Below are positions 25,016-32,903 of a stretch of 64,000 nt of DNA, piece by piece. The stretch is from NCBI RefSeq assembly GCF_017309385.1, contig NZ_JAFJMJ010000001.1:2728001-2792000 (forward strand), written 5' to 3'. The position numbers and the translations under genes are program-made. The notes below the pieces were generated by a model that saw only the letters and a program-made list of their open reading frames with translations, was not told the origin of the DNA and made no database searches. The number at the start of each line of letters is the position of its first letter. Within the stretch, counting starts at the first letter, position 1. This DNA comes from Amycolatopsis sp. 195334CR (GTDB lineage: Bacteria > Actinomycetota > Actinomycetes > Mycobacteriales > Pseudonocardiaceae).

Positions 25016-26062
25016 TCAGCCCCGGACGGCGGCGATCCGCACGTCGCCGTTCGGCTGGCGCTGGGTGGTCAGCCAGTCGGGCAGCTCGGGCACCCGGTCC
25101 GGGCGGACCAGGGTGAGCTTCAGGTCCAGCTTTGGCGGCTTCGCGGACAGGCGCAGGTCCACGTGGTCGTCGAACTTCGTGCGCTGGAGGTCCAGCGATT
25201 CGGTGAAGGTGGTGCCCTCGAACAGGGCCTCACCGCTGAACACCGCGCCCTCGAAGCTCACTTCGGCGCCGAACTCACTGCGCACGAAAACGGCTTTCGC
25301 GGCGAACTTGGTGCCGCTGAACCAACCCCGCTTCAGCTTCGAATCGTGCAGTCGCAGCTTTCCGTGCAGTTGCGCCGCGGTCATCCACAGTGGACCTTCG
25401 ATGGCCATCTCGTGGAAGCGGGTGGTGGAGTGCATTTCGGCGTGGCGCAGGGTCAGCTCACCGACCCGGCGGCCCGAAAGGTCGAAGTGGTCCAGCGTGG
25501 CGGTGGTCAGGTCGAGGTTGTACGCCTCGGCCTCGGTGTCGTCGCGGGACGGGAGCAGGTCGGCGATGAGGCGTTGCGCGGTCTGCCGGACCACGCGCTC
25601 GCGCTCGGCTTCGGGAGCCTTGTCGTCGTGTTTGAACGGTCGCCGCAGATAGGAACAGAGCACGTCGAGCACGGTCTGGCGGTAGGCCTCCCGCGTCCGC
25701 GCCAAGCCCGCCAGCGCGTGCAGCGCGCCCACCCGCACCTGGTCCGCGTCGTTCCCGAGCAGTTCGACGGCTTTCGCGAAGCGTTCGTCCGAGACGCGCT
25801 CCAGGTCCCGCTCGGCCCGGTGGCTTTCCAGCACGTGCCGCTGCCGCTCGATCTCCTGCCTGCCCTCTTCGACCTTGCGCCGCCGGTCGTTGAGCCAGAG
25901 CGCGTACAACGCGACGATCGACGCACCGGCGAGACCACCCGTGCGCAGTGCGTCGGCACGGGTGGTCTTCGGGTCGGTGAGCAGCCAGACACTGATCCCC
26001 ACCAGCAGCACGACCGCGAGCGCGATCGTCAGTGCCAGCGGCGACTTCAACGCCCGCCGCAC
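25016..26062 (-). CDS. Membrane-anchored pentapeptide-repeat protein
   Basis: 348 residues: two transmembrane helices near the N-terminus (about 9-27 and 40-58), a charged coiled-coil-like linker (NDRRRKVEEGRQEIERQRHV), a helical region with LGNDADQVRVGALHALAGLAR, and a C-terminal pentapeptide-repeat-like region. The repeats are imperfect A/C-x-F/L-x-x units such as TTATLDHFDLSGRR, GWFSGTKFAAKAVFVRSEFG and FEGAVFSGEALFEGTTF, which would form a right-handed beta-helix facing the cytoplasm. The architecture is common in actinobacteria and its function is unknown. The GTG start lies 4 bp after the preceding minus-strand gene. The 3' end abuts convergent purL. Confidence 0.85.
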   Translation of the reverse strand: MRRALKSPLALTIALAVVLLVGISVWLLTDPKTTRADALRTGGLAGASIVALYALWLNDRRRKVEEGRQEIERQRHVLESHRAERDLERVSDERFAKAVELLGNDADQVRVGALHALAGLARTREAYRQTVLDVLCSYLRRPFKHDDKAPEAERERVVRQTAQRLIADLLPSRDDTEAEAYNLDLTTATLDHFDLSGRRVGELTLRHAEMHSTTRFHEMAIEGPLWMTAAQLHGKLRLHDSKLKRGWFSGTKFAAKAVFVRSEFGAEVSFEGAVFSGEALFEGTTFTESLDLQRTKFDDHVDLRLSAKPPKLDLKLTLVRPDRVPELPDWLTTQRQPNGDVRIAAVRG

Positions 26063-26066
26063 GGAC

Positions 26067-27104
26067 TCAGAAGGCGTAGAAGGTGCTGATGCAGAACCCG
26101 GCGTCGTCGAAGTTCGTCGCGCTGACCGAACCCGAGACCGAACGCCCGCTCTCGGTGCCGGTGATGTCCGCGCTGACCAGCGTCTCGTCCGGCGGGGCCG
26201 AGGCGACGGTGTAGCTGCCCTGGCCGTCGATCGCGTAGCCGACCGTGGTCTCCAGCAGGCTCGCGGTGCTGGAGCAGGCCATCGACAGCGCGCCGGACTT
26301 GTCGCCGGAGTTGACCTTGCTGATGAACTCGTCGATCACGGCCTTGCCGTCGGTCTTGCCGGAACCACCGGGGCTGCTGCTCGGCTTCGACGAGGACTTC
26401 GGGCCGGACGACGGCTTCGAGGCCGACGGCTTGCTCGACGAGCTGCCGCTGCTGGTGTTGCCGGTGACGCCCTTCCAGCACCACTTGTCCCCGGACTGCA
26501 CCAGGGTGCCGTCGAACTGGCCGGTCTCGCCGCCCGACTTCAGCGTCACCTCGACGGTGGCGGTGTACTCGGTGTCGGACTTCTTCGTCGGCCCGGAGAC
26601 CAGGCGCGCCGCGCTCAGCTCGTCCAGCTCGCCGGGCACGTTCTTGACCTGCTTGTCGGCGTCCCCGCAGATCAGGCCCTCGATCGCGGCCTTGTCCTGG
26701 GTGTTCAGCGCGGCCACGATCGCGTTCGTGGTGCCCTCGGGGCCTTCCTTGTCGTCACCGAGGAAGAAGCCCGGCGCGACGAACCCGGTGATGCCGAGCG
26801 CGACCAGCACGACCACGCCGATGGTGAGGCCGATCCACAGCCCGGCCTTGCCCTTCTTCGGCGGCGGGGTGCCGTACCCGCCCTGCTGGGGGTAGCCCTG
26901 GTACTGGTTGGGGTCGTACCCCTGCTGCTGCTGGCCGTACTGGTCGTAACCCGGGTACTGCTGCTGTTGCTGGCCGTACTGGTCGTACCCGGGCTGCTGA
27001 CCCGGTTGCTGGAAGCCGCCTGACTGGGGGTACCCGCCCTGGCCCTGGCCGTACGGGTCGGGTTGCTGGCCGTACGGCTGCCCCGGCTGAGGTGGGTACG
27101 TCAT
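26067..27104 (-). CDS. Pro/Gln/Tyr-rich membrane protein, paralogue 1
   Basis: 345 residues in four parts: a cytoplasmic low-complexity head rich in PYGQ and YDQYGQQQQ units (about 1-85), a short Lys-rich stop (PPPKKGKAGLW), one transmembrane helix (IGLTIGVVVLVALGITGF) followed by VAPGFFLG, and an outer part. The outer part holds two similar alpha/beta units separated by a Ser/Lys/Pro linker, each with a cysteine pair context (EGLICGD, WCWKG; MACSST, GFCIS). The head and membrane segment are nearly identical to those of the next gene upstream. It resembles DUF4878-like lipid/protein-binding folds only in outline, and I do not name a family. ATG 27104 begins MTYPPQPGQPYG. Confidence 0.8.
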   Translation of the reverse strand: MTYPPQPGQPYGQQPDPYGQGQGGYPQSGGFQQPGQQPGYDQYGQQQQQYPGYDQYGQQQQGYDPNQYQGYPQQGGYGTPPPKKGKAGLWIGLTIGVVVLVALGITGFVAPGFFLGDDKEGPEGTTNAIVAALNTQDKAAIEGLICGDADKQVKNVPGELDELSAARLVSGPTKKSDTEYTATVEVTLKSGGETGQFDGTLVQSGDKWCWKGVTGNTSSGSSSSKPSASKPSSGPKSSSKPSSSPGGSGKTDGKAVIDEFISKVNSGDKSGALSMACSSTASLLETTVGYAIDGQGSYTVASAPPDETLVSADITGTESGRSVSGSVSATNFDDAGFCISTFYAF

Positions 27105-27246
27105 GTCAAGCCTCCGTGAGTACTGCGTGCGCGAGCTGCGCCCCATAGCTGCGACGCGGAGACGGAGGCCCGGGTTCCCCGAGTCCGTGCGCGTTGCCCC
27201 TGACCGGCATTCTGCCTGGTCGGGCCGGAAGGTGGGCCAACCGGGA

Positions 27247-28065
27247 TCAGAAAGCGAACACCGCGGCCACGCACGGGCCGGTGCTCAGGTCGCCGGCGCC
27301 GAAGGTGGCGTGCACCTGCTGGCCGCCCGCCGACCCGGTCGCGGTGGCGACCACGGTGCCCGGGGTGTCCGAGGTGACCTCGTCGATCTGCAGGTTCGGC
27401 TTCTTGGCCACCAGCTCGTCCACGGTCGACTGGGTCGAGCCCTCCGAACCGTCGCAGACGAAGCTCATCGCGCCGCTGGCGTCCGCGGCGTTGATCTTGT
27501 CGACCATGTCGCGGATGACCTTCTCCACCGCCGCGTCCCCGCTGCCGGTTTCCGACTTGCTGCTCGGCGCCTTGCTCGGCGCGCTCGACGGCGCCTTCTT
27601 CGAGGACGGCGCCTTGCTCGACTCCTCGGCGGGCGGGGCCTGGCTGGTGGTCTGGCCGCCCGCGGTGTTCGTCGGCTCGTCCTTGCTCAGGAAGAAGCCC
27701 GGGGCGACGAAGCCGGTGATGCCGAGCGCCACCAGCACCACCACGCCGACGCCGATGCCCGCCCACAGCCCGGTCTTGCTCTTCTTCGGGGGCGGGCCGC
27801 CGAAGCCGTCACCACCACCCGGGTAGCCCTGGTACTGCTGGGTCGGCTGCCCGTACTGGTCGTACCCGGGCTGGCCGTAGGGCTGCTGCCCGTACGGCTG
27901 CTGTTGCTGCTGGCCGTAGGGGTCGTAGCCGGGCTGCTGGCCGTAGGGCTGGCCCTGCTGCGGGAAACCGCCCGACTGCGGCTGACCCTGCTGGCCATAG
28001 CCGCCCTGGCCGTACGGATCGGGCTGTTCCCCGTAGGGCTGCCCCGGCTGCGGTGGGTAGGTCAT
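27247..28065 (-). CDS. Pro/Gln/Tyr-rich membrane protein, paralogue 2
   Basis: 272 residues with the same plan as the gene downstream: MTYPPQPGQPYGEQPDPYGQ head, GPPPKKSKTGLW, transmembrane helix GVGVVVLVALGITGFVAPGFF, a Ser/Lys/Pro linker (KAPSSKKAPSSAPSKAPSSK) and one outer alpha/beta unit with two cysteines (MSFVCDG, TGPCVAAVFAF). It has one outer unit where paralogue 1 has two. The repeated PYGQ head is probably disordered and could form protein-protein or phase-separating contacts at the inner membrane face (inference). The two genes are 142 bp apart. Confidence 0.8.
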   Translation of the reverse strand: MTYPPQPGQPYGEQPDPYGQGGYGQQGQPQSGGFPQQGQPYGQQPGYDPYGQQQQQPYGQQPYGQPGYDQYGQPTQQYQGYPGGGDGFGGPPPKKSKTGLWAGIGVGVVVLVALGITGFVAPGFFLSKDEPTNTAGGQTTSQAPPAEESSKAPSSKKAPSSAPSKAPSSKSETGSGDAAVEKVIRDMVDKINAADASGAMSFVCDGSEGSTQSTVDELVAKKPNLQIDEVTSDTPGTVVATATGSAGGQQVHATFGAGDLSTGPCVAAVFAF

Positions 28066-28184
28066 CAGGCTGCCTTCCGTGAAGCGGGCGTTGCGGGTGG
28101 CATCTCACCACAGAGTGAGCTGCGGCGCGGCCCATTCTTCCGGCTGGGATGGCCAGAAGCACAGCGGCTCCCGGAAATCGCTGG

Positions 28185-28751
28185 TCACGACACGGTGAAC
28201 AGTCCGACGCACGCCTCGCCGATGGCCGCGGTGGCGGTCACGCTGGCCTCCACCGGCTTGCCGCCCGCGGTGCCGGTGACCTGCCCGGTGAGCACCTTCG
28301 ACGACTTTGCCTGGAGCTCGCCCACCGCCAGCGACGGCTTCTGCGCGGCGAGCGCGCCCACGGCCGAATCGTCACCGCGGCCACCCGCGCACATGAGTTC
28401 CTTCGCGCCGGTGGCGTCACCGGCGTTCAACTTCGCGACGAAGTCCTTGATCACCTGCTCGACGCTGGCGTCGGCGGGACCGGAGCCACCGCGGCCACCC
28501 GGCGCGGGCTCGGCCGGGGACGACGGCACCGGGCTCGGGGTCTCGGCCGGCCGGGACGACGGCGGGGTCGTGGTGGTGGCGCGGGCGGGCGCGCTGCTCG
28601 TCGGCGGTGCCGCCACGGGCGCGGGGTCGCCGGTCAGGAAGCCGGGCGCGATGAACGCGGTGAACCCCAGCACGGCCAGCACCACCACGCCGGTGGCGAT
28701 GCCGATCAACAGTCCGGTCGGCGGTTTCCCCGCCGGTTCTTCGTAGCTCAT
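28185..28751 (-). CDS. Membrane protein, paralogue 3 with short head
   Basis: 188 residues. The head is reduced to MSYEEPAGKPPTG, followed by a transmembrane helix LLIGIATGVVVLAVLGFTAF with the shared IAPGFLTG exit, a long Pro/Ser/Thr linker and one outer unit (ASVEQVIKDFVAKLNAGDAT, LMCAGG, GEACVGLFTVS). The outer unit aligns with those of paralogues 1 and 2 by its helix, its two cysteines and the LTGQVTGTAGG-type strand, so this is a three-gene family made by duplication. No function is known. Confidence 0.78.
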   Translation of the reverse strand: MSYEEPAGKPPTGLLIGIATGVVVLAVLGFTAFIAPGFLTGDPAPVAAPPTSSAPARATTTTPPSSRPAETPSPVPSSPAEPAPGGRGGSGPADASVEQVIKDFVAKLNAGDATGAKELMCAGGRGDDSAVGALAAQKPSLAVGELQAKSSKVLTGQVTGTAGGKPVEASVTATAAIGEACVGLFTVS

Positions 28752-28844
28752 CGGGCTGCCCTCCGGTTCGGCGCTGTCGACCCCGAAAGGTGTACCGACC
28801 TGGCCTTGGAGGGCGCTTAGCCCGGCTGAGATCCCAGCTGAGAT

Positions 28845-28877
28845 CCCGGGGGATCCCGCCGAGCGGAATCCCCCGGG
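28845..28877 (-). terminator. Hairpin terminator after GH25 gene 1
   Basis: CCCGGGGGAT (28845-28854) and ATCCCCCGGG (28868-28877) form a perfect 10-bp stem just past the stop of the minus-strand muramidase gene. Beyond it lie two tandem copies of GCTGAGATCCC (28825-28848). No T-run follows. Confidence 0.6.
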
Positions 28878-28884
28878 GCCTGGC

Positions 28885-29802
28885 TCAGCCCGTGGCCATC
28901 TTCTGCAGCTGGGCGTAGTCCCCGTTCCACCGGTTGAAGTCGATCGGCGTCGAGGTGTACTGCCAGAACGAGTAGAAACCCCAGCCGTGCGGCAGGGTCC
29001 CCACCGAGGAGCTGTACCGCGCCACCCAGAGCGGCACCGTGCTGCCGAAGTTCTGGCTGGTGCCCACGCACTGGTTCCACCAGCTGGTGGAGGTGTAGAT
29101 GACCGGCCAGCGGCCGGTCCGCGCGTGGTACCGGTCGTGGAACTCGCGGATCCACGCCCCCATCGACGCCTGCGACTTGCCGTAGCAGGTCGCGCCGTAG
29201 GGGTTGTACTCCATGTCGAGCGCACCCGGCAGCGTCTTGCCGTCACCGGACCAGCCGCCGCCGTTGTTCACGAAGTAGTCCGCCTGCGCGGTGCCGGACG
29301 AGCGGTCCGGCAGCGCGAAGTGGTACGACCCGCGGATCATGCCGATGTTGTAGGAACCGTTGTACTGCTGGGTGAAGTACGGGTTCTTGTACCCCGTTCC
29401 CTCGGTCGCCTTGACGAAGGCGAACCGCTTGCCCTGGTTCCACCAGTTCTGCCAGTTGACGTTCTGCTGGTGCCCGCTCACGTCGATGCCCTCGACGCTG
29501 GCCAGCACCTGCTTCCCGTCCGGGCCGACGGCCGGTTCCCGCCGGGCGGCTTCCTTGGTCTCCTCGGTGGAGTGGTCGCCTTCCACCCGCTGGATCTGCG
29601 AGCCGATCGGGTGGTCGTACTTCTGGACGTACTCGTCGACGGGCAGCCCGTCGACGAAGGCCGGGACCGCTTCAGCAGGGGCGGTGCCGGTGTCGTCGTT
29701 GTAGGTGCTCGCCGATGCAGGAGCGAGCGTGCCCAGCAGGAGCAGGCCTGCCGAGATGGAGACGACCGCGCCGGACAGGCGACGGCTTCTTCGCATGGAC
29801 AT
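28885..29802 (-). CDS. Secreted GH25 lysozyme-like muramidase 1
   Basis: 305 residues. The signal peptide (about 1-32) ends ...APASAS. A 70-residue acidic propeptide-like region follows, then the GH25 catalytic domain (about 105-300). The catalytic acids are in EGIDVSGHQ and GALDMEYNP (D-x-E). Other family marks are FVKATEGTGYKNPYF, MIRGSYHFALPD and PVIYTSTSWW. It hydrolyses the MurNAc-GlcNAc bond of peptidoglycan (family knowledge). It is a close paralogue of the next gene upstream (same FVNNGGGWSGDGKTLPGALD-type block). There is no separate cell-wall-binding domain. Confidence 0.93.
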   Translation of the reverse strand: MSMRRSRRLSGAVVSISAGLLLLGTLAPASASTYNDDTGTAPAEAVPAFVDGLPVDEYVQKYDHPIGSQIQRVEGDHSTEETKEAARREPAVGPDGKQVLASVEGIDVSGHQQNVNWQNWWNQGKRFAFVKATEGTGYKNPYFTQQYNGSYNIGMIRGSYHFALPDRSSGTAQADYFVNNGGGWSGDGKTLPGALDMEYNPYGATCYGKSQASMGAWIREFHDRYHARTGRWPVIYTSTSWWNQCVGTSQNFGSTVPLWVARYSSSVGTLPHGWGFYSFWQYTSTPIDFNRWNGDYAQLQKMATG

Positions 29803-29938
29803 AGGGGAATCCCTTCACATATACCCTCGCGGTGAACGGCTCACTGCAGGTGACCGCTCGAGCGTTGATTGTTAACGACCGAGTCGGCTTTGTCACGAAA
29901 TCGCGTGAAAGATATGCCCGCGGTGAGTAATTTTCGGG

Positions 29939-30745
29939 TCAGCCGCCGGCCATGGCGGTGACGCGGTCCTCGGTGCCGTTGAAGTAGTTCTGGTCGCCGG
30001 GCAGGGAACCGGCGTCGGCCCACTGCCAGATGGTCTGGTGCGCCCAGCCGGCCGGCAGCGGCCCGATCTCGGGCGCGTACCTGGCCAGCCACAGCGGGTT
30101 CGTACCGCCGAAGGCCGGGCTGTCGCCGGTGCACTTCTTCCACCAGCTCGTCGAGGTGTAGATGGCGGGGGCCCGGCCGGTGCGCTGCGCGTAGGCGTCG
30201 GAGAAGTCCTTGATCCACGCGGTCATGCCGGCCGCGTCACGGCCGTAGCACTTGTCGTCGCTGTAGGGGTTGTACTCCACGTCGAGCGCGCCGGGCAGCG
30301 TTTTGCCGTCGCCGGACCAGCCGCCGCCGTTGTCCACGAAGTAGTGCGCCTGCTCGGCGCCGCCGGAGACGTCGGGGCGCGCGAAGTGGTAGGCGCCGCG
30401 GACCAGGCCGGCGCCGTGTGCGCCGTTGTACTGCTGGCCGAACTGCGGATTGGTGAAGCCGGTGCCTTCGGTGGCCTTGACGTAGACGAACTTCGCGCCG
30501 GCCCCGGCGGCGGCGGGCCAGTCGACCGCGCCCTGGTGCCCGCTGACGTCGTGGCCCAGCGTCTGGCCTTCCGCCGCGTACCGGCCGTGGTCTGGGACCC
30601 CGTGCACACCTTCGACCGCCGCGATCTGGGCGCCGGCTCGGTTGTCCTCGGCGAGCGAATAGTCGGCGGTGGCGGGGACGGCGCTGATCGCCGGTGCGAT
30701 CAGGGCCAGCCCGGCGCACATCGCGAGACACGGAAACGGGCGCAT
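29939..30745 (-). CDS. Secreted GH25 lysozyme-like muramidase 2
   Basis: 268 residues: signal peptide (about 1-27, ...SAVPATA), short linker, GH25 domain with catalytic contexts GHDVSGHQGAVDW and GALDVEYNP, plus FVYVKATEGTGFTNPQF and AIYTSTSWWKKC. ATG 30745 follows AGGAG with seven bases between. A GTG three bases upstream is possible, but an earlier in-frame ATG at 30799 would destroy the signal peptide. The tandem duplicate lies 136 bp downstream. Both belong to a block of envelope genes. Confidence 0.92.
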   Translation of the reverse strand: MRPFPCLAMCAGLALIAPAISAVPATADYSLAEDNRAGAQIAAVEGVHGVPDHGRYAAEGQTLGHDVSGHQGAVDWPAAAGAGAKFVYVKATEGTGFTNPQFGQQYNGAHGAGLVRGAYHFARPDVSGGAEQAHYFVDNGGGWSGDGKTLPGALDVEYNPYSDDKCYGRDAAGMTAWIKDFSDAYAQRTGRAPAIYTSTSWWKKCTGDSPAFGGTNPLWLARYAPEIGPLPAGWAHQTIWQWADAGSLPGDQNYFNGTEDRVTAMAGG

Positions 30746-30840
30746 CACATCGCTCCTGCCGCGTAGGGGCTGATCATCCAGACGACACGATGCCTCCATC
30801 GAGCCGGCCCCGCGCGGCGAGCGTCCCGCGATCGAGTGAA

Positions 30841-31461
30841 TCAGCCCTGGTCAGCGGCTTCCTCGGCGAGCGCCTTGAGCAGGTGCTCGGCGGGCACGAC
30901 GGCGGTCACCACGTCGTGCGGGTTGATCGCCACCGGGTGCCCGGCGAGCAGTTCGACCATGTCCCGGCCGAGCACCGCGCGCGCGTGCGGCCAGTCCTTC
31001 GGCACCAGGCTCTTCGCCGTGTAGGCGGGCACCATGACCCGGCCGTCGGTGTTGTGGAAGCCGATCACCGTGCGCTGGACCGGCGACATGGCGTAGACGA
31101 AGAGCGTCGAGTCGAGGATGACCCTCGGCAGGTCGCCCGCCGGGCGGTGCTTGGTCCGGACCAGTTGCAGCAGGCGCTCCAGCTCGTTGCCCGGCTCGGG
31201 GAAACCGAGCGCCTTGGGCGACGGGCGGTACCGGTCGTTGGGGTGGAAGTCCTCGACCACGTTCCCCGCGGTGTTCACCGGGTACGCGCCGACCACCGCC
31301 CACGAGGGCACCGGGCCGTTCGGGTCGAAGGCCTCGTCGATCACGTACAGCCAGCTGTCCGGGTTCGCCCTGGCGTTCGCGCGCATCTCGTCGGTGATCT
31401 TCGGGACCGCCACCGGGCGGCCGTCGGCCGTGGCCCGGTCCGAGTCATCGCGCTGCGCCAT
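30841..31461 (-). CDS. Type VII secretion system-associated protein, lone form
   Basis: 206-residue soluble protein. The stretches DEMRANARANPDSWLYVIDE, AFDPNGPVPSWAVVGAYPVN and NDRYRPSPKALGFPEPGNEL match, from memory, a Streptomyces/Pseudonocardiaceae family annotated as type VII secretion system-associated protein, in which a lone SseB-like domain occurs near or away from ESX genes. The C-terminus (VVPAEHLLKALAEEA) resembles SseB-like repeats. No WXG100, EccC or other ESX gene is in the window, so any link to secretion is by family only. It is divergent from the sterol-carrier gene. Confidence 0.65.
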   Translation of the reverse strand: MAQRDDSDRATADGRPVAVPKITDEMRANARANPDSWLYVIDEAFDPNGPVPSWAVVGAYPVNTAGNVVEDFHPNDRYRPSPKALGFPEPGNELERLLQLVRTKHRPAGDLPRVILDSTLFVYAMSPVQRTVIGFHNTDGRVMVPAYTAKSLVPKDWPHARAVLGRDMVELLAGHPVAINPHDVVTAVVPAEHLLKALAEEAADQG

Positions 31462-31525
31462 GTCGTTCCTTCGAAATCCTGGGTTTTGAGCAAGCCGGCT
31501 GAGCGCCCACTCTACTGTGGAGGGC

Positions 31526-31906
31526 ATGCCCGCTTCGCGTTCGGTCGACCCCGCTGAGTTACGGACCGCGGTGACCGCGGTCGCACCTTGGCTGACCGGG
31601 GACGGCCCGGAGCCCGCGCGGCCCGAGCTGGCCAAGGCGGTCCGGCTGAGCCTGCGCACGCTGGCCGCCGACGCGCCGGGCCGGTCGGTGGAGGTGCGGG
31701 TGCCGCCGTTCGCGGCGGTGCAGTGCGTGGACGGGCCGCGGCACACCAGGGGCACGCCGCCGAACGTGGTGGAGACCGATCCGCGCACCTGGCTCGAACT
31801 GGCCACCGGGCGGCTGGACTGGGCGGCCGCGGTGGACGGCGGGCGGGTCAGCGCGTCGGGCAGCCGCGCCGACCTCGCCCACTGGTTGCCGATCCTGAAG
31901 CTGTGA
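31526..31906 (+). CDS. Sterol carrier-like family protein (Rv0807 type)
   Basis: 126-residue soluble protein. The C-terminal part, RTWLELATGRLDWAAAVDGGRVSASG.RADL, has the SCP2-like pattern. The middle, VEVRVPPFAAVQCVDGPRHTRGTPPNVVE, is typical of the actinobacterial proteins found next to purF. Mycobacterial Rv0807 occupies the equivalent place just upstream of purF; here about 2.9 kb of other genes have come between. ATG 31526 follows GGAGG. The lipid ligand, if any, is unknown. Confidence 0.8.
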   Translation: MPASRSVDPAELRTAVTAVAPWLTGDGPEPARPELAKAVRLSLRTLAADAPGRSVEVRVPPFAAVQCVDGPRHTRGTPPNVVETDPRTWLELATGRLDWAAAVDGGRVSASGSRADLAHWLPILKL

Positions 31907-31909
31907 CGC

Positions 31910-32746
31910 TCAGTTCTTGCGGCCGATGCCGCCGGCGATGCAGTGCTGGACCTGGTTCAGCGGCTTGATCCGCGGGCCGTCCGGCCACCAGTCGGCGCAC
32001 CGGGTCAGGCCGGGGTCCACCATCTCCAGGTCGCCGAAGAGCTCCATCAGCTCCTTGTGCGTGCGGAACGAGCCCGAGCCCATCGGGCTGTGCACGAACA
32101 CGTCCTCCATCTTGCGGGCCACCGCGCTGTGCTCGTTCTCCGGATCCAGGAAGTGGCTGATCACCACGTACGAACCGGGCGCCAGCGCGTCGATGTACTC
32201 GCGCATGATCCGCGCGGGCTCGTCCGGGTCGCCGACGTGGTGGTGCAGGGTGCCCGCCTGCAGCAGTGCGATCGGCTGGCTGAAGTCGAGGTTCGCCCGC
32301 ACCTCTTCGTGCTCCAGCACCTCGCGCGGGTGGAAGATGTTCGCCGAGATCAGGTGGGTCTGGTCGTTCTCCTCCAGCAGCGCGCGCCCGTGCGCGAGCA
32401 CCACCGGGTCGTTGTCCACGTAGACCACCACCGACTCGGGCACCAGCCGCTGCACCACCTGGTGCGTGTTCTCCGCGGTGGGCAGGCCGGAGCCGAGGTC
32501 GAGGTACTGCGTGACGCCGGTCTGGGAGGCGAGGAACCGGCAGGCCCGGATCAGGAAACCGCGGTTCTCGGTGGCCAGGTCCTGCGCTTCGGGCGCCTTC
32601 TGCTGGACGCCGCGGAGGACCTCGCGGTCGATCTCGTAGTTGTCCTTCCCGTTCAGGAAGGCGTCGTAGACCCTGGCGATGCTGGCTCGCGTGGGGTCCA
32701 CCCCCACCGGTACGCGTTCGGACGGAGCTGCGGTTCCGGCAGGCAT
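31910..32746 (-). CDS. SAM-dependent methyltransferase, DUF574 family (PF04672)
   Basis: 278 residues. It opens ASIARVYDAFLNGKDNYEIDRE, the hallmark of this actinobacteria-specific family. The SAM-binding fold has QYLDLGSGLPTAENTHQV, VVYVDNDPVVLAHGRALL and FSQPIALLQAGTLHHH; NQVQHCIAGGIGRK closes the protein. The family is very numerous in mycelial actinomycetes and often sits beside XRE/DUF397 genes, as here, where an XRE regulator is divergent. The methylated substrate is unknown. ATG 32746 has a perfect AGGAGG site. Confidence 0.9.
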   Translation of the reverse strand: MPAGTAAPSERVPVGVDPTRASIARVYDAFLNGKDNYEIDREVLRGVQQKAPEAQDLATENRGFLIRACRFLASQTGVTQYLDLGSGLPTAENTHQVVQRLVPESVVVYVDNDPVVLAHGRALLEENDQTHLISANIFHPREVLEHEEVRANLDFSQPIALLQAGTLHHHVGDPDEPARIMREYIDALAPGSYVVISHFLDPENEHSAVARKMEDVFVHSPMGSGSFRTHKELMELFGDLEMVDPGLTRCADWWPDGPRIKPLNQVQHCIAGGIGRKN

Positions 32747-32787
32747 GGCGAACCTCCTGGGATTGTGAACTGGAGCACGTTCCACGT

Positions 32788-32816
32788 AGCGTAGGGGGGT
32801 ACGTCCAGCGGGTAAA
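32788..32816 (-). promoter_or_regulatory. Putative promoter of the methyltransferase gene
   Basis: On the minus strand, TTTACC (complement of 32811-32816), a 17-bp spacer and TACGCT (complement of 32788-32793) fit a SigA-type -35/-10 pair. The start would fall near 32781, about 35 nt before the ATG. Confidence 0.5.
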
Positions 32817-32827
32817 CGCGGGCGGGC

Positions 32828-32855
32828 TTGACAGTGCACAATGGATATGTACGTT
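32828..32855 (+). promoter_or_regulatory. Putative promoter of the XRE regulator gene
   Basis: A perfect TTGACA (32828-32833), a 16-bp spacer and TACGTT (32850-32855) form a SigA-type promoter with a start near 32862 and a 42-nt leader to the GTG at 32904. It lies back to back with the methyltransferase promoter. Confidence 0.55.
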
Positions 32856-32903
32856 GGGTGGTCGCCTCACTGCTGGTGTGAGTGAACAGGGAGCGGAGCG
32901 CAA

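Noticed and set aside
29803..29938. c-di-AMP (ydaO-type) riboswitch before the GH25 gene 1
   Set aside because: Such riboswitches often precede actinobacterial wall hydrolases, but the conserved core could not be found on the minus strand here.
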